Assembly: GCA_900175165.2 (NCBI GenBank)
Contig: FWWN02000568.1
Coordinates: 23,322-87,321, forward strand
Length of the DNA stretch: 64,000 bases
Direction: 5' to 3'
Source: Rhizomucor pusillus
Lineage: Eukaryota > Mucoromycota > Mucoromycetes > Mucorales > Lichtheimiaceae
Made by a program: the position numbers and the translations under genes
Shown: piece by piece, positions 47,824 through 58,395 of the stretch
Layout of the letters: every line of letters starts with the position of its first letter
Numbering within the stretch: position 1 is the stretch's first letter
Notes under the pieces: generated by a model
Database searches by the model: none
Told to the model about the DNA's origin: nothing
Seen by the model: the letters and a program-made list of their open reading frames with translations, nothing else

Positions 47824-49225
47824 ATGGGCATCCTGCTTTCAAAGGAAAAGGTACACATTTGAAAGGCCTTGATTCTCAACTCATGACGCTTGACAACTTA
47901 ACGTAAACCCACCCAAGAGCGACCCAAACGACTATGAAAAGATCTTGTCTGAACTCGACGCGAACATCCAGAAAGCAGAAGTACGGCTTTCCGAGATCAA
48001 GATTCGAGAAAGACGCACGGGAGTCCTGTGGATACTCTACAGCTCAATAACGTGGGCTGTGTTTTTGCTATACAGCTTTGTCACGCTGCACGGAGAAAGC
48101 GACGTTGCATGGGAGACTGCCTCGGTTACCATCCTTCCGGTTATCATTATTCCTTTCGGGTAAGAGAGAGAAAGAAAGAGACAGGTTCTTGCATGTTTGT
48201 TGGGTCTGCTCACACGTTGGTAAGGATTTATTATACGCGCCGGTTACTGAAATGGTTCTATGCTCGAAAACAAAGCAACGAGGAAGCGAATTTGAAATCA
48301 CTGCGGGCTCAGCAAAAGCTTAAAGTCGAAGAGTTGAAAAAGAAGACTTCGTATTACACAACAAAATCCATCCTGGAACGCTACGACCCGGCTGCTGCCG
48401 AGAAGGCGAAAAAGGAGGCTGCACAGCAGCAGCAACAGCAACACGCACGGACTACCGCGCGAGCTGCCCCAGATCAGCAAGCACGAATGCGACTGCCTCA
48501 GACTAACGGAGCTGGTACGATGGAATTTTTCTTTGCAAAGAAGGAGGCAAAAGAGAGGGATATTGACGTATGATATAGCTGCTCAACAACCACACGGTGC
48601 TGGATCAAAACATCCATCAAATTTTCAGGGCCAAAGGGGTCAATTAAACGGTTAGTGCTTACCACTGGCATCACATACAAAGCAAAGAACAGGATGGATG
48701 GATTAACAAAGACGTTACTAGGTGCTCAGCTCAGATACCCGCAGCAGCAGCAGCAACAGCAACCAATGTTCCCACCTGCGCCTTCGGTTCCTAGATGGTA
48801 CGACAAACTGGTAGATGCCTTGGTGGGGGAAGAAGGGCCAGAAACCAAATATGCGTTGATATGTCGCCATTGCTTTGCACACAATGGCCTTGTGCTACCT
48901 CAGGAGATTGAAACTATTCGTAAGTTTGTGTGGATCATAGTTTTACCATTTGCATTCCCCTTTGCTAACAAGAGAATTGCAAGAATACACTTGCCCGTCA
49001 TGCAAAAAGTTCAATCCTCCACGCAAAGTTCCACTCACAGATTTGCATCAGGAACAAGTAACGTCCATGGAAAAGCAACCTGTCGTGGACCGTGCCCATT
49101 CACCTGTTTCCGACACCAAGAGCGAGCAGTCGGCCTCAGCAGAGGCCAACAAGATAGCGGACTCCTTGCCGGAACCGGAACCGGAGCCGTACAAACTATC
49201 AGAGGAAACTGTTAGCTCCTCATGA
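47824..49225 (+). CDS. LNP1: Lunapark ER junction protein
   Basis: Lunapark stabilises three-way junctions of the tubular ER. Five exons in phase: 47824-47850, 47918-48159, 48225-48514, 48629-48919 and 48984-49225, about 363 residues. The start MGILLS has a glycine at position 2 suited to N-myristoylation, as in animal Lunapark. Two membrane helices (WILYSSITWAVFLLYSF and ASVTILPVIIIPFGIYYT) are flanked by coiled coils (DYEKILSELDANIQKAEVRL; LKSLRAQQKLKVEELKKK). A Q-rich linker precedes the zinc finger CRHCFAHNGL ... CPSCKKFNPPRK with four cysteines; the C-terminus is acidic. If the third intron (48515-48628) is not removed, the frame runs 19 more codons to a TGA at 48571 and the finger is lost. 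The first exon is just 27 bases. Confidence 0.92.
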
Positions 49226-49564
49226 TCCCACCCAATAACTGCATTCCTATACCCTCATTATTTTCTTTTTCTTTTTTTCATCAATCGATATGCTTAAAAG
49301 GGATAAAAATGACAGGCATAGCAAGAGAAAAAAAAATAAGGGATTAAGAATAAGCATTCTTGATTTTCGAATCTTTTCTTTATCGAAGTTGACATTCTTT
49401 GTAAGGTTTGCTGATTAGGAAAGTGCGAGATATGCGAAATTTTTAATATGAGTGAAATAAGGAAGGAAAGGAAAGAGACGAGAACAAGGGTGTGGTATGC
49501 GTTACAAATGAAGAAATAAAGAACGAACGTGGAGAGATAAGGATTAGGTAAAAGATTGTCTAAA
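49226..49564. other. Convergent 3' flanks of Lunapark and DUF3020 genes
   Basis: Pyrimidine- and A-rich sequence without a gene. Confidence 0.5.
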
Positions 49565-50573
49565 TTATGAAGACATGGCATAATCAAGGACGACCCCAAC
49601 GAACTCATCCAGTATCCTCGTTTGATCGACGTAGCGCACTCCAGAGGCGTTTGTGTCTGATACTTGCTTAGAAGGTTCCGGAACTTGAGCATCATTTGTT
49701 GCGTTGTATGACTGCAAGTTGTTCGCCGTGAATGCATTAGGTGCACATGACAAGAGAGAATGCATTGGAGGTAGCACCAGCAAATCAGATCCAACGAAAT
49801 CGTCATCGGCGCTAGTTTCCGTTGGACTGGGCGACGATTTATATTGCATCAAATCGCTGGCGCTGCTGCTAAGCGTACTAATGCTGCTGTTGCTGACTCT
49901 TCTCTCACTCTTCCAGCTGGGTGATAGGTGAGGAAGCACAGGTGAAGGTGATGATGATCCGTACGGGCCACGCTCCAAACTGATGGAAGGCAGTTCAATT
50001 TTCTGCTGAGGCGCGCTGTAAAATGGAAGTTCCACGAGCTTATTTGGTTGTTGACGGCGATGTTGCTGGGCGTGCGAATTAGCATTGTTACTTCGATCTT
50101 TTATCTTTTGATGATGGTTGATCTTGCGCCAAGAAGGTGCGTGAAGCTGAGATGGAGACGAGTTTGATGCTGCCGCTGCCGATTTCTGGTGCTGTTCATG
50201 TTGCTGTTGTTGCTGCTGCTGTGCCTTTTGTTGCTCCAAAAGCAAACGACGGCCCAAACGTCGCGTGATTTCGTCTCGGACAAACTGCTGCTTTTCTGGA
50301 GAATCATGCTCGCCAAACTTTTGACGTGCAAGGCGGTATACTCGGCAGCGCAGGTCGTTCTGGCGGTTTTTCTCGCGATTTTCAGCACGCCACTTGCGCA
50401 TCCTGCATGGTCCACGCATCAATCGACAGATTGTCCGAAAGGCGACAAAAGCAGCGCCGTACATACCTTTCAGTCGTCTCTTCCTTGGAAACCACCTTTT
50501 TAGAGTGGCCTTTCCAGCGCTTCTGATCGCGGCTTCTGACATAGGGGATGTTGTGGATGTTTGGATTTTCCAT
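49565..50573 (-). CDS. DUF3020 domain protein
   Basis: Two exons, 50573-50467 and 50402-49565, give about 314 residues. The N-terminal 100 residues match the fungal DUF3020 pattern as I know it: RKWRAENREKNRQNDLRCRV, then RLARQKFG, EHDSPEKQQFVRDEI and a basic KR-type end. The segment is strongly basic and helical, suggesting nucleic-acid or chromatin binding, which is not established. The rest is disordered: a Gln/His run, Ser/Pro-rich stretches and a C-terminal acidic helix (TRILDEFVGVVLDYAMSS). A further 5' exon is possible, since an acceptor-like CATTTTAG lies just before the ATG. The gene is preceded by a long CT-rich tract at 50890-50945 on its own strand. Confidence 0.78.
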
Positions 50574-52161
50574 GTGACGTTTTCTAAAATGACAGCATGT
50601 GTTACAACCGAGCCTGTTTAAATGTTTTCGTATTCTTTATGCTTACAAGTTGGATCGTGTCGCAAACACTTTGACGCAAAAATGAATGTGTGTCAGTTTA
50701 TCGCCACGTAGTTCTATTACGAGTATAAGGGACGCATACCTTTGGGACACTGCGAGCATGCAAAGATACGGTTCACTGTGTGGAGTTGCTCGTCTGATGC
50801 CACCATCGAAGATTATGTTTATGTACAAATGAAGCGAGATGCTGTTGAAGAAAATATGCAAAGAGAAAATGTGGAAAAGAGAAGAAGAGACGGAACGCAG
50901 CTCCTTTAAATAACGACAGAAAGAAAGAAAAAGAAAGAGAGAGAGAAGAACTTGACCGGTTACCGACGCGAGCTAAAAAGCAAAGGGAAAGAAGGGAAAA
51001 AAAGCAATCTATCCATTTTATCACAAGAGCAGCACAAATACAGTACACCACTACTGCGGTTCACGTGCCGACATTGATCTTTTGCGTGTTGACGCATACA
51101 TAATCGCTCAATACGTGTCTGCATGCGTCTATGCACCGTCGCAGAGAAATAGCAGACCTGCCCACATAAATGATCTGCAGATGGGAAAGATGGGTGGCAA
51201 ACTAACAGGTAGCAACATTCCAAGGCGTATATACAAACATCCCAGCGCATATGCATATATAATACACGTCCCTTTGAACCTTTTACGCATAATAGGGGTT
51301 CATACACTAAAGGACACTATCTGCTCGTGGCCGGAAAAAAAATGACAAGGCGGGTTTGGCAGAAGAGTCTGTACGTGACAAACGAGTTCGCAAGGTCCCG
51401 ACACAGAAATGTCATTAAACATTTGTCCCTTTACAATTTAGGCGAGATTGCAATTTTTTGATTTATGTGTCGACCCGCTTCTGTGTTTACCATCCATTTC
51501 CTGCACTGATGCAGGTGGCGGCGACGGTGATCAAAGCATAGTGACGGTTAAGAACCCTACAAAAATGTCCTACCTTTGTTTCTGCCTTTCTTCCAAAGAT
51601 TTTTATCCCAATTTGGACAATTCCAGATATACGTTGGGGGCAGAAATCGAGAGTGAAGAGAGAAATACAGGCGCAAAGTATCAGATCCCTCCCCCACCCC
51701 CGCATTTTCTTTGTGGTTCTCGGGGTTTCGCCCGTCTGTCATGAATGTCTGCATTCCATGTAAAGAGTAAATAAATTAAAAAGGTGCTGCACAGAAGCAT
51801 GCATCGGTCAAAGAAAAAAAGGAAGTCATCAACATATATGCTGTCGAATATTAAGATGTGTGCTTCGCTTTATGGTTCCAGCAACGAAGCAAATACCATT
51901 AAGATATGAGTATCGATATCAAACCAACATCCACCCCTTATCTTTCTGTTTACGTGAATCGCGGCAGAGCCAGGAACATCGATTCCACCGCGCCAGCAGA
52001 CACAAAACAATGAAGCATGCAGCTCAACCCATGATAAATCCCCGCTACAACTAAATAACAAAACATAATACGCAAACGAGAATTTTGCTAGAGCGAAAAC
52101 AAAAAGTCATGATTTACTACTGCCAATTACTGTGCACTGCTCCGAAAAGGGTATCGTTTCT
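50574..52161. other. Upstream region of DUF3020 gene; no gene seen
   Basis: Contains a CTTTCTTT-rich tract (minus strand, 50900-50945), likely the leader or promoter of the DUF3020 gene. Frames at 51082-51345 and 51448-51744 (+) have no recognisable motif and no splice partner. Confidence 0.45.
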
Positions 52162-53250
52162 TCATCCATACATGAAGCTCGTAGATTCTTCGTATTCTTC
52201 TTGCTTTACAGCTTCTTCTGTTTCCACCTCATGCCTGCATAGCGGACATGTATTGTGCAGGTCCAGCCAAGGCACAACACAGTCCCTGTCGAACAAATGG
52301 CCGCTTTACCCAAAGAGATTAAATCACTTACTGCAAAACATATATACACACAACAAATATTCGATCACGTACCACGGCATCTTGGTTACAAAACTACCGC
52401 TTGTCCGTAACACATCCTTGCAAATAGTACAAGTCTCCTGTCTGCAGTATCTCGATTAGTGCTCGCTGCAAAGTTACTGCGCACCGTTCCATTATACGCT
52501 ACTCGTCTATCTCACTATGGTTAATCCTTGGGAGCATCTTGATGAATCGCTTTGATGCGGGCGGTGGTCCTTTAGCGTTGCTCTGGGATTCTTCAAGTAG
52601 CTGCGACACTAGATCGTCCAGGAACTGCTCTTGATCCGCGTCCCCTGCTTGCTGCATCTGCTGGCGGAAGCCCATAAACAGACTGTGCTAACAGCTCAGT
52701 GCCAGCTGGTTGGCCTGCTCCGCAACACAATTCTTACTTTGCAGTTTGAAGCAATAATTCTGTGTTTATGCTCTGTGGTCCTGGCTGGTTCTGTCTGCTG
52801 GAAGAAGTGGTACCTGCCGCTGGCAGCAGAAAATCGTCAATGTCGACATTGTGACGAGTCTGCCGGTGCCTAACAGTGCTTTCCCTAATGTTCAGATCGT
52901 CTTTGCAAAAGTATAAGATTCAAAGAGCCCATCGCCTCGGAAAGGGTTGATCAAGCCGGCCTACCAAAGTAACTTGCCATTGTGAGATGTCAGAAGGCGG
53001 ACGGAAACAATGCGCTTGCGTGTTCGGGTACACAAGCTATGAACAATATCAGCGGATATACCGTCGGCCCGTGCAATAAGCTTCTTTTGATCGAACTCCT
53101 GCACTCCTTTTCCTTCGTATTCATGTGTGGGGATATTAGACAGCTGATGTGCTTCTTGTGGGATAGAGCGTTTACATGTTTTCTTGATTACTCCCGTTTT
53201 ACCACCGAATTGATCCTGTCCTGTGCTGCGTCGTGTGCTGCTTGTGCCAT
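52162..53250 (-). CDS. RING-finger E3 ubiquitin ligase (RNF126-like C-terminal part)
   Basis: This gene is built from six short exons that agree in phase: 53250-53203, 53143-52965, 52884-52738, 52682-52503, 52441-52373 and 52303-52162, about 254 residues. The C-terminal half is convincing: [13 protein letters not shown], then [15 protein letters not shown], then a RING with [22 protein letters not shown] and CPLCRH. This order (LD-LI-QL helix, PPAS linker, RING-H2) is typical of RNF126/RNF115-like ligases. The ligand position that is usually the second His (FH) is Asp here (FD). The N-terminal two exons do not show the zinc ribbon expected in RNF126 and are less certain. The protein ends with an acidic tail ([12 protein letters not shown]). 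Confidence 0.75.
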
Positions 53251-54139
53251 TATGTAACGTAACATTCATTACACCAATCCGCGGAATCGATTTACAACAG
53301 CCGCCACCGGCAAAAACCGCCGCTACCTACTTCTTCTACTCGTAACCATTTACGAATATAGCCTGTCACTTAGCGCTCTGCTATACCCCACACAGTCGCC
53401 TTCTACCTATTATGATCGTCTTTTCGTTTACCTGCTTTCTATTTTAATTGTTTTGTCAATGTCGGCGCCGTTTTTCGATCGTGGGATTTCCGAACTCTTC
53501 CTTTGTTTCCACCATGGTCGCAACCGTTCACACGGGCCGTGAATGGTGCCAGAGCCCATACAATCCTGTCCTTATTCGGGAGCAGCTCCCTTTTTGGAAA
53601 GACTCCCGAACCATACACGCTTCATGTTTTAAACAATCCGGAACAACGCGAAAAAAAATTAGGTCTCACACAAGCGGAATATGCGGGGAAGTTAAGAAAA
53701 TCCCTTTCAAAAAAGGCGTGCTAAAACCACGCCCCTAACTTTCAGGAGTACAAAGTCATCTTAGCCTGACGCTGCTGCTGATAACTTGTCAAGCACAAGG
53801 TGCCAGCGCAGTAAAACAGGAAGATAATAAAGGAATCTATCACCCTGATCGCTACATGCTTTCCCTGCCTCTTTAAGCTTTCTACGCCACATTGCATGGC
53901 CATTAGTGAAAATGCAAGCGCACGAGGACTTCTTCTCCAGACCAACAGGTCCTCCACTTTCCTTTTTGCTCAAAAGCGTTTCCCACAATGTTTGCTCCTG
54001 TTAGAGAGGAGGTGGGTAGAATGGATCCAATCATTGTTGCATTTTTTTTAATAGCCCGCCTGCACTACCTTCCACACTCACCCAACAAAGAAACCTACGT
54101 CCATATAAGCAACAGCAATGTTGCCAGTCGAAAATAGAG
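53251..54139. other. Intergenic with two small coding-like frames
   Basis: A plus-strand frame, open from about 53411 to 53727, reads like a short presequence followed by a charged helix (LTQAEYAGKLRKSLSKK), but has no ATG in frame. A minus-strand pair of frames at 53742-53988 includes a hydrophobic segment (SFIIFLFYCAGTLCLTSY). Either could be a small intron-containing gene; I could not build a credible model. Confidence 0.3.
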
Positions 54140-54147
54140 TATAAATA
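54140..54147 (+). promoter_or_regulatory. TATA box of the acetate transporter gene
   Basis: TATAAATA 79 bases upstream of the ATG at 54219, followed by a strongly pyrimidine-rich leader (CCCATTCC..CTTTCCCTTCTTCC), the layout of highly expressed fungal genes. Confidence 0.7.
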
Positions 54148-54218
54148 TCCCCCATTCCATCCCTGATCTTTCCCTTCTTCCTACTTTCTTCTTTCACATC
54201 TCAGCTTTTTTTCACACA

Positions 54219-54969
54219 ATGGCTTCTGAACATCATCAAGACCTTGAAGGCAAATACACATCCTCTCCTCCTCCCGCCGTCGCATCTGCGCCTACCATTG
54301 CCAACCCTGGTCCTCTCGGCTTGAGCGCTTTCGCCCTGACCACTTTGGTCCTCTCTCTCCACAACGCTTCAGCTGGCATGCCCGCCGGTTCTCCAAACAA
54401 CGTTGTTGTCGGCTTAGCCTTCTTCTACGGTGGTCTTACTCAGGTATGTTATTGTATTGAACAGCCACATCTGTTGTGTGTGTTTTCTGGATCCGTTTAT
54501 TTATTGCTGTCTAACAAACAACAAATGTATCACACAGTTATTGGCCGGTATGTGGGAGTTCAGGACTGGAAACACCTTTGGCGCTACCGCGTTCTCCAGC
54601 TACGGTGGTTTCTGGCTCTCGTATGCTATCATGTTCATCCCTGGTGCCAACATCCTGGGTGCATATGAAAACCATCCCGAATTGCTCTCTCACTCTCTCG
54701 GTATCTACCTCACTGCATGGACCATCTTCACAGCCTTGATGTTGATCGCTTGCCACCGTTCCTCTGTTGCCATGATCTCACTGTTCTTCTGCTTGACTGT
54801 TACTTTCATCCTGCTTGCTGCAGCGGATTTCAACGCCAACGCTACCGCCAAGGTCGCCGGTGGTGCTTTTGGCGTCATCACCGCCGTTATCGCTTGGTAT
54901 ATTGCCTTGGCCGGTCTCTTGACCAAGGAATCCTCTTACTTTACCCTTCCTTTGGGTCCACTTAACTAG
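54219..54969 (+). CDS. Ato/GPR1-FUN34-YaaH family acetate transporter
   Basis: Members carry acetate, succinate or ammonium across the plasma membrane. Two exons, 54219-54443 and 54538-54969, give 218 residues. The signature [14 protein letters not shown] opens the first of six helices (family form NPAPLGL). [19 protein letters not shown] spans the ex-intron junction and holds the conserved narrow-pore residues. The end lies in [15 protein letters not shown], close to the conserved C-terminal pattern. The N-terminus is a short acidic and Pro-rich cytosolic tail. Codon use is strongly biased to C-ending codons compared with neighbours, and with the strong promoter this suggests high expression. 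Confidence 0.93.
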
Positions 54970-56030
54970 ATTATTTATTTATTTCTCTTTTTCCCCCATT
55001 TCCTTTCACGCCGCTGCTACTACGAGTTTAATACCTACCTTCGTCCGTCTACATGTCTGTTTTTTTCACGTCTTTAATAATACTTTAAATATATATTTCT
55101 CACTGTCTTGCATTACCCAAGACATAAGACCGTTTTCTGGACTGACGTGACACGAATTGAATTACCAATGTTCCCTTGCAACGGGCTTAGCGTGCAGCAA
55201 ACTCCCAGACCAACGCACCCGCAGATAGCTCACACAAAAATAAAAATTTAAAGCTGCAAGGGAGGAAGTGCCCCTTCCTCATGTATGTGCAAACAAGTCT
55301 CCTGGGATCGACAGCCGACTTTGAAAGATCTTGTTGGTCCGGGACTGCTAATACACGCACATCATATCAAGCAACAATCCAGACTGAAAATGTAAACAAA
55401 AACAGAATTCTTCAAGCAGCCAAGAAGATACGAATGGATGTAAGGTGATCCCGCGGACGGAAAACCAAGATGTAAATATTTCGGACAGAACTGCAGCGCC
55501 CAAATTCTGGGCGCATAGCACCAGTTATTCATTCTTTGGCATTGAATTGTTAACTGACTTGGCCACGCTAAATTTGGCGTCGAACAAAATTTCTGCCAGG
55601 AGTACTATACAAGGAGGACAAGTATAGGAGAAGAGGTACATAGCAGTAAAGATAAATGCAGAACAATATGTTCTACTTGATAGTTGGAACAGTACGAGAG
55701 TGGTGTCAATGATGAAGAAATACTCCTTTAGCAGAGACATCCCTCCTCCTCGTGTCCATTGCAAACATTTGCACCATCTCCGGACAGGACTGATGTAGGT
55801 ATTGATCACGTTTGATCCTTGTTATCATAATATTACTTGTTTGTTGTTGCTATTGAATCTTACCTATGTAAAAATAGCAGCAATGTAAACTATTATGTTT
55901 GGCTACACATCTGCGTAACGGATCAATTCCGGCATAATCCTTAACAGGCAGAAGAGCGCTGAAACGCGAGTAATAAGCCAATAATTTTTTTCGTTTGCCG
56001 TTTGGGTCCAAGAAGCTCCTCACAAGCCCG
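54970..56030. other. Intergenic, no gene seen
   Basis: 3' flank of the acetate transporter and upstream region of RPP1. Minus-strand frames at 55525-55809 and 55850-56050 have no known motif; the second overlaps the RPP1 start and is treated as a shadow. Confidence 0.5.
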
Positions 56031-57014
56031 ATGTACTTTGATCTAAACATACCGTATAATCCCAGCGGGCGCGACAGAACGGCAGAGCGGCTTGCCCTGA
56101 TAACAGCGCGCTTCAGTCAACGTAATAAGGTCGTTTGCGCCTGATCTAGAGTACGATCCTCATTAAAGACTTATAACGGAATATAGTGACAGAGAGTGTC
56201 ATTGCACTCAATCGTATTGTAGCGGTAGAGGAGATCAACAATGTTAGCTAAGAATTGCCATCAACTTTTACACAACTTGCTGACTGGATCCATGCTAGGT
56301 GGGGTCGATCAAACTTACGCCAGTGTCGGTGATCAACCACCCTGTAAAACAATTGACGCGAATAACTGTGGAAACTGACAATGGCATGGATAACGTGAGC
56401 AGACATCATCTTCTCTTATTTGCAATCAAGGGTGCATTTGTTTAACGTTTTTTTTTCAAGATAAACTTTGACGCACTGCGATCTTGTTACCAGCTGGTTG
56501 CCCTTCGGACCACCGACGAACAGACGTTCAGAGAAGCATGCCGATCACCACACATTGATATCATTGCTTTGGATTGTACAAAAAGATTATGTTTCCGTGT
56601 AAACCAAGCAGATGTGCAGGAAGCGATGAAACGTGGCATCATGTTTGAGATATGCTACAGTCCGGGTATTCGAGGTGAGATTAACAAATGCAGACTGATA
56701 CTATACAGCGAGTAACTGTCAGTAGATACCACTTTGCGAACATACCTGCTGCAAATTGCTAAGGAGATTATCAATAACACAAAAGGCCATAACATTATTG
56801 TCTCCAGCGAAGCACTTGATGTTTCCGACATTCGAGCACCCTTTGATGTCATGTATTTGTAAGCGAGAGATATGTCCTCTTCGCGTGGCAACGAGATCAA
56901 CTAAATCGATTTCCGTGTAGGTTGAAAGCTTTAGGTCTGCCTAATGACAAGGCAAAGTTCGCAACGAGTTCGAACTGTGAAAAATTACTGAATAAAATCA
57001 AGAGGAGATCATGA
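56031..57014 (+). CDS. RPP1: RNase P/MRP protein subunit p30
   Basis: Rpp1/RPP30 is a TIM-barrel-fold subunit of RNase P and RNase MRP, needed for 5' maturation of tRNA. Six exons join in phase: 56031-56121, 56187-56242, 56299-56394, 56461-56674, 56726-56858 and 56921-57014, giving 227 residues. The start MYFDLNIPY matches the p30 N-terminus. Further family motifs: LTRITVETDN, VALRTTDEQTF, IDIIALDCTKRLCFRV, GIMFEICYSPGIRD, GHNIIVSSEALD, IRAPFDVMYL and KFATSSNCEKLL. It is shorter than the human (268) and yeast (293) proteins, lacking the extended C-terminus. The next gene starts 93 bases downstream on the same strand. Confidence 0.92.
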
Positions 57015-57107
57015 ATTACTTTAGAAATTGGCGCAGCAGCAGCATACCGATTCTTGTTTGACATTTTGTCCTTTATTCCTACGGTCTTACCGGATACAGC
57101 TTAGTAA

Positions 57108-58354
57108 ATGGCGACAACGAGAAAGAAGAAATCAGGCAGTTCAACGAACCAGAAGCAAAATGAAGAGGAGAAGGAGGACCACCAGCAAAAGCTTGGGCAG
57201 CAAAAGCCCCAGAGGAGAAAGGCTGCTCGACGCGATTCGGACGTGGATCGCGATTACGATAGTGGAGACGATTACACCGATCCTTCCTCCGATCAAAACA
57301 ACGATTTCGCTGACCTCGTGCAGGTCCAAAGAAAACGACGGCACGTCAAACCCAACAGTAATCAAACAGATCCATTCGTGGTGGAGGAAGAGAAACCGGT
57401 GAAGCAGCAGAAACAGCGTTCGAGCAAAGCAGAAGGCGATAAAAAACGGCGCAAAACAGATAAGAATAGCGATAGCAATGTCGATACCACCACAGCATCA
57501 GATATGAATCCTCCTACGATTGAGGTTCCTCGGCCTAAAGGATCACCATTTTCGGATGCCATTTCGCCGAACACATTGCAGTTTCTGGCCGAACTCAAGG
57601 AAAACAACAACCGAGACTTTATGCGAATTAACCAGGTAATTAATGAAGAGCAGCAGCAACCGCTCTAATACTTGAACATTGGTAACGGTGGATAATGTAG
57701 GAACGGTGGCAATCCGTGAGGAAAGAGTTTATGGATTTCGTGGGAATGATTTCGACGCAGCTGCATGAAATGGATCCGACGATTATGGTGGAGGAGCCCA
57801 AACATGCAATTTACAGGCAAAAGCAAGTATATTATATTCTAAAAAAGTTTGATCTTGGCTAATTATTCGTTCAAAGTCGAGATTTGCGTTTTACCAACGA
57901 TTTGCGCCCATACAAGACACATCTTTCAGCATCATTTTCTCGTGGTGGCAAAAAGTCGCCGTTTGCAGGATATCATATATCAATAGCGCCAGGCAACGAG
58001 ACATTTGTGGCCGCCGGGATTTGGCAGCCAGCACCGCCGCGGCTCTTTCGTATTCGACAGGGCATCATGGATAACGCCAGCCTGATGCACGAAGCTTTAT
58101 CGCTTCCACAAATGGATCAAGTGTTTGGAAAGCATGGGCTGCAGGTGCTTGAGGGCGATGACAAACTCAAGACCGCCCCGAAAAATGTCCCCAAAGATCA
58201 TCCAGAGATTGAGCTACTGCGCTATAAGAGTCTAGTGATCTCAAAGACATTCACGGATCTCGAGGTGGTTTCAGAAGGATTTCTCGATAATATTCTCGAT
58301 ACTTTTGAAGCCGTAATACCATTTGTTGCAGTTTTGAATTCTTGGACCGGCTAG
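57108..58354 (+). CDS. DUF2461 family protein, nuclear-type
   Basis: A protein of about 375 residues with an unknown function. Three exons: 57108-57635, 57701-57822 and 57877-58354. The N-terminal 145 residues are Lys/Glu/Gln-rich and disordered, with several basic clusters that look like nuclear signals. The DUF2461 domain then begins at SDAISPNTLQFLAELKENNNRDF and shows ERWQSVRKEF, IYRQNRDLRFTNDLRPYKTH, GYHISIAPGNETFVAAGIW and a Lys/Phe-rich end. The second intron needs a GC donor (AA-GCAAGT) to join IYRQN to RDLRF in frame, as the family pattern R-RD-RF-K-D--PYKTH demands. Bacterial members exist, so it is an ancient family. Confidence 0.85.
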
Positions 58355-58395
58355 TTTCTTATCTAACGATATGCAGAATATGGTTTTTGTTGATA

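Noticed and set aside
57141..57365. Leucine/valine-rich minus-strand frame
   Set aside because: Antisense of the Lys/Glu-rich N-terminus of the DUF2461 protein.
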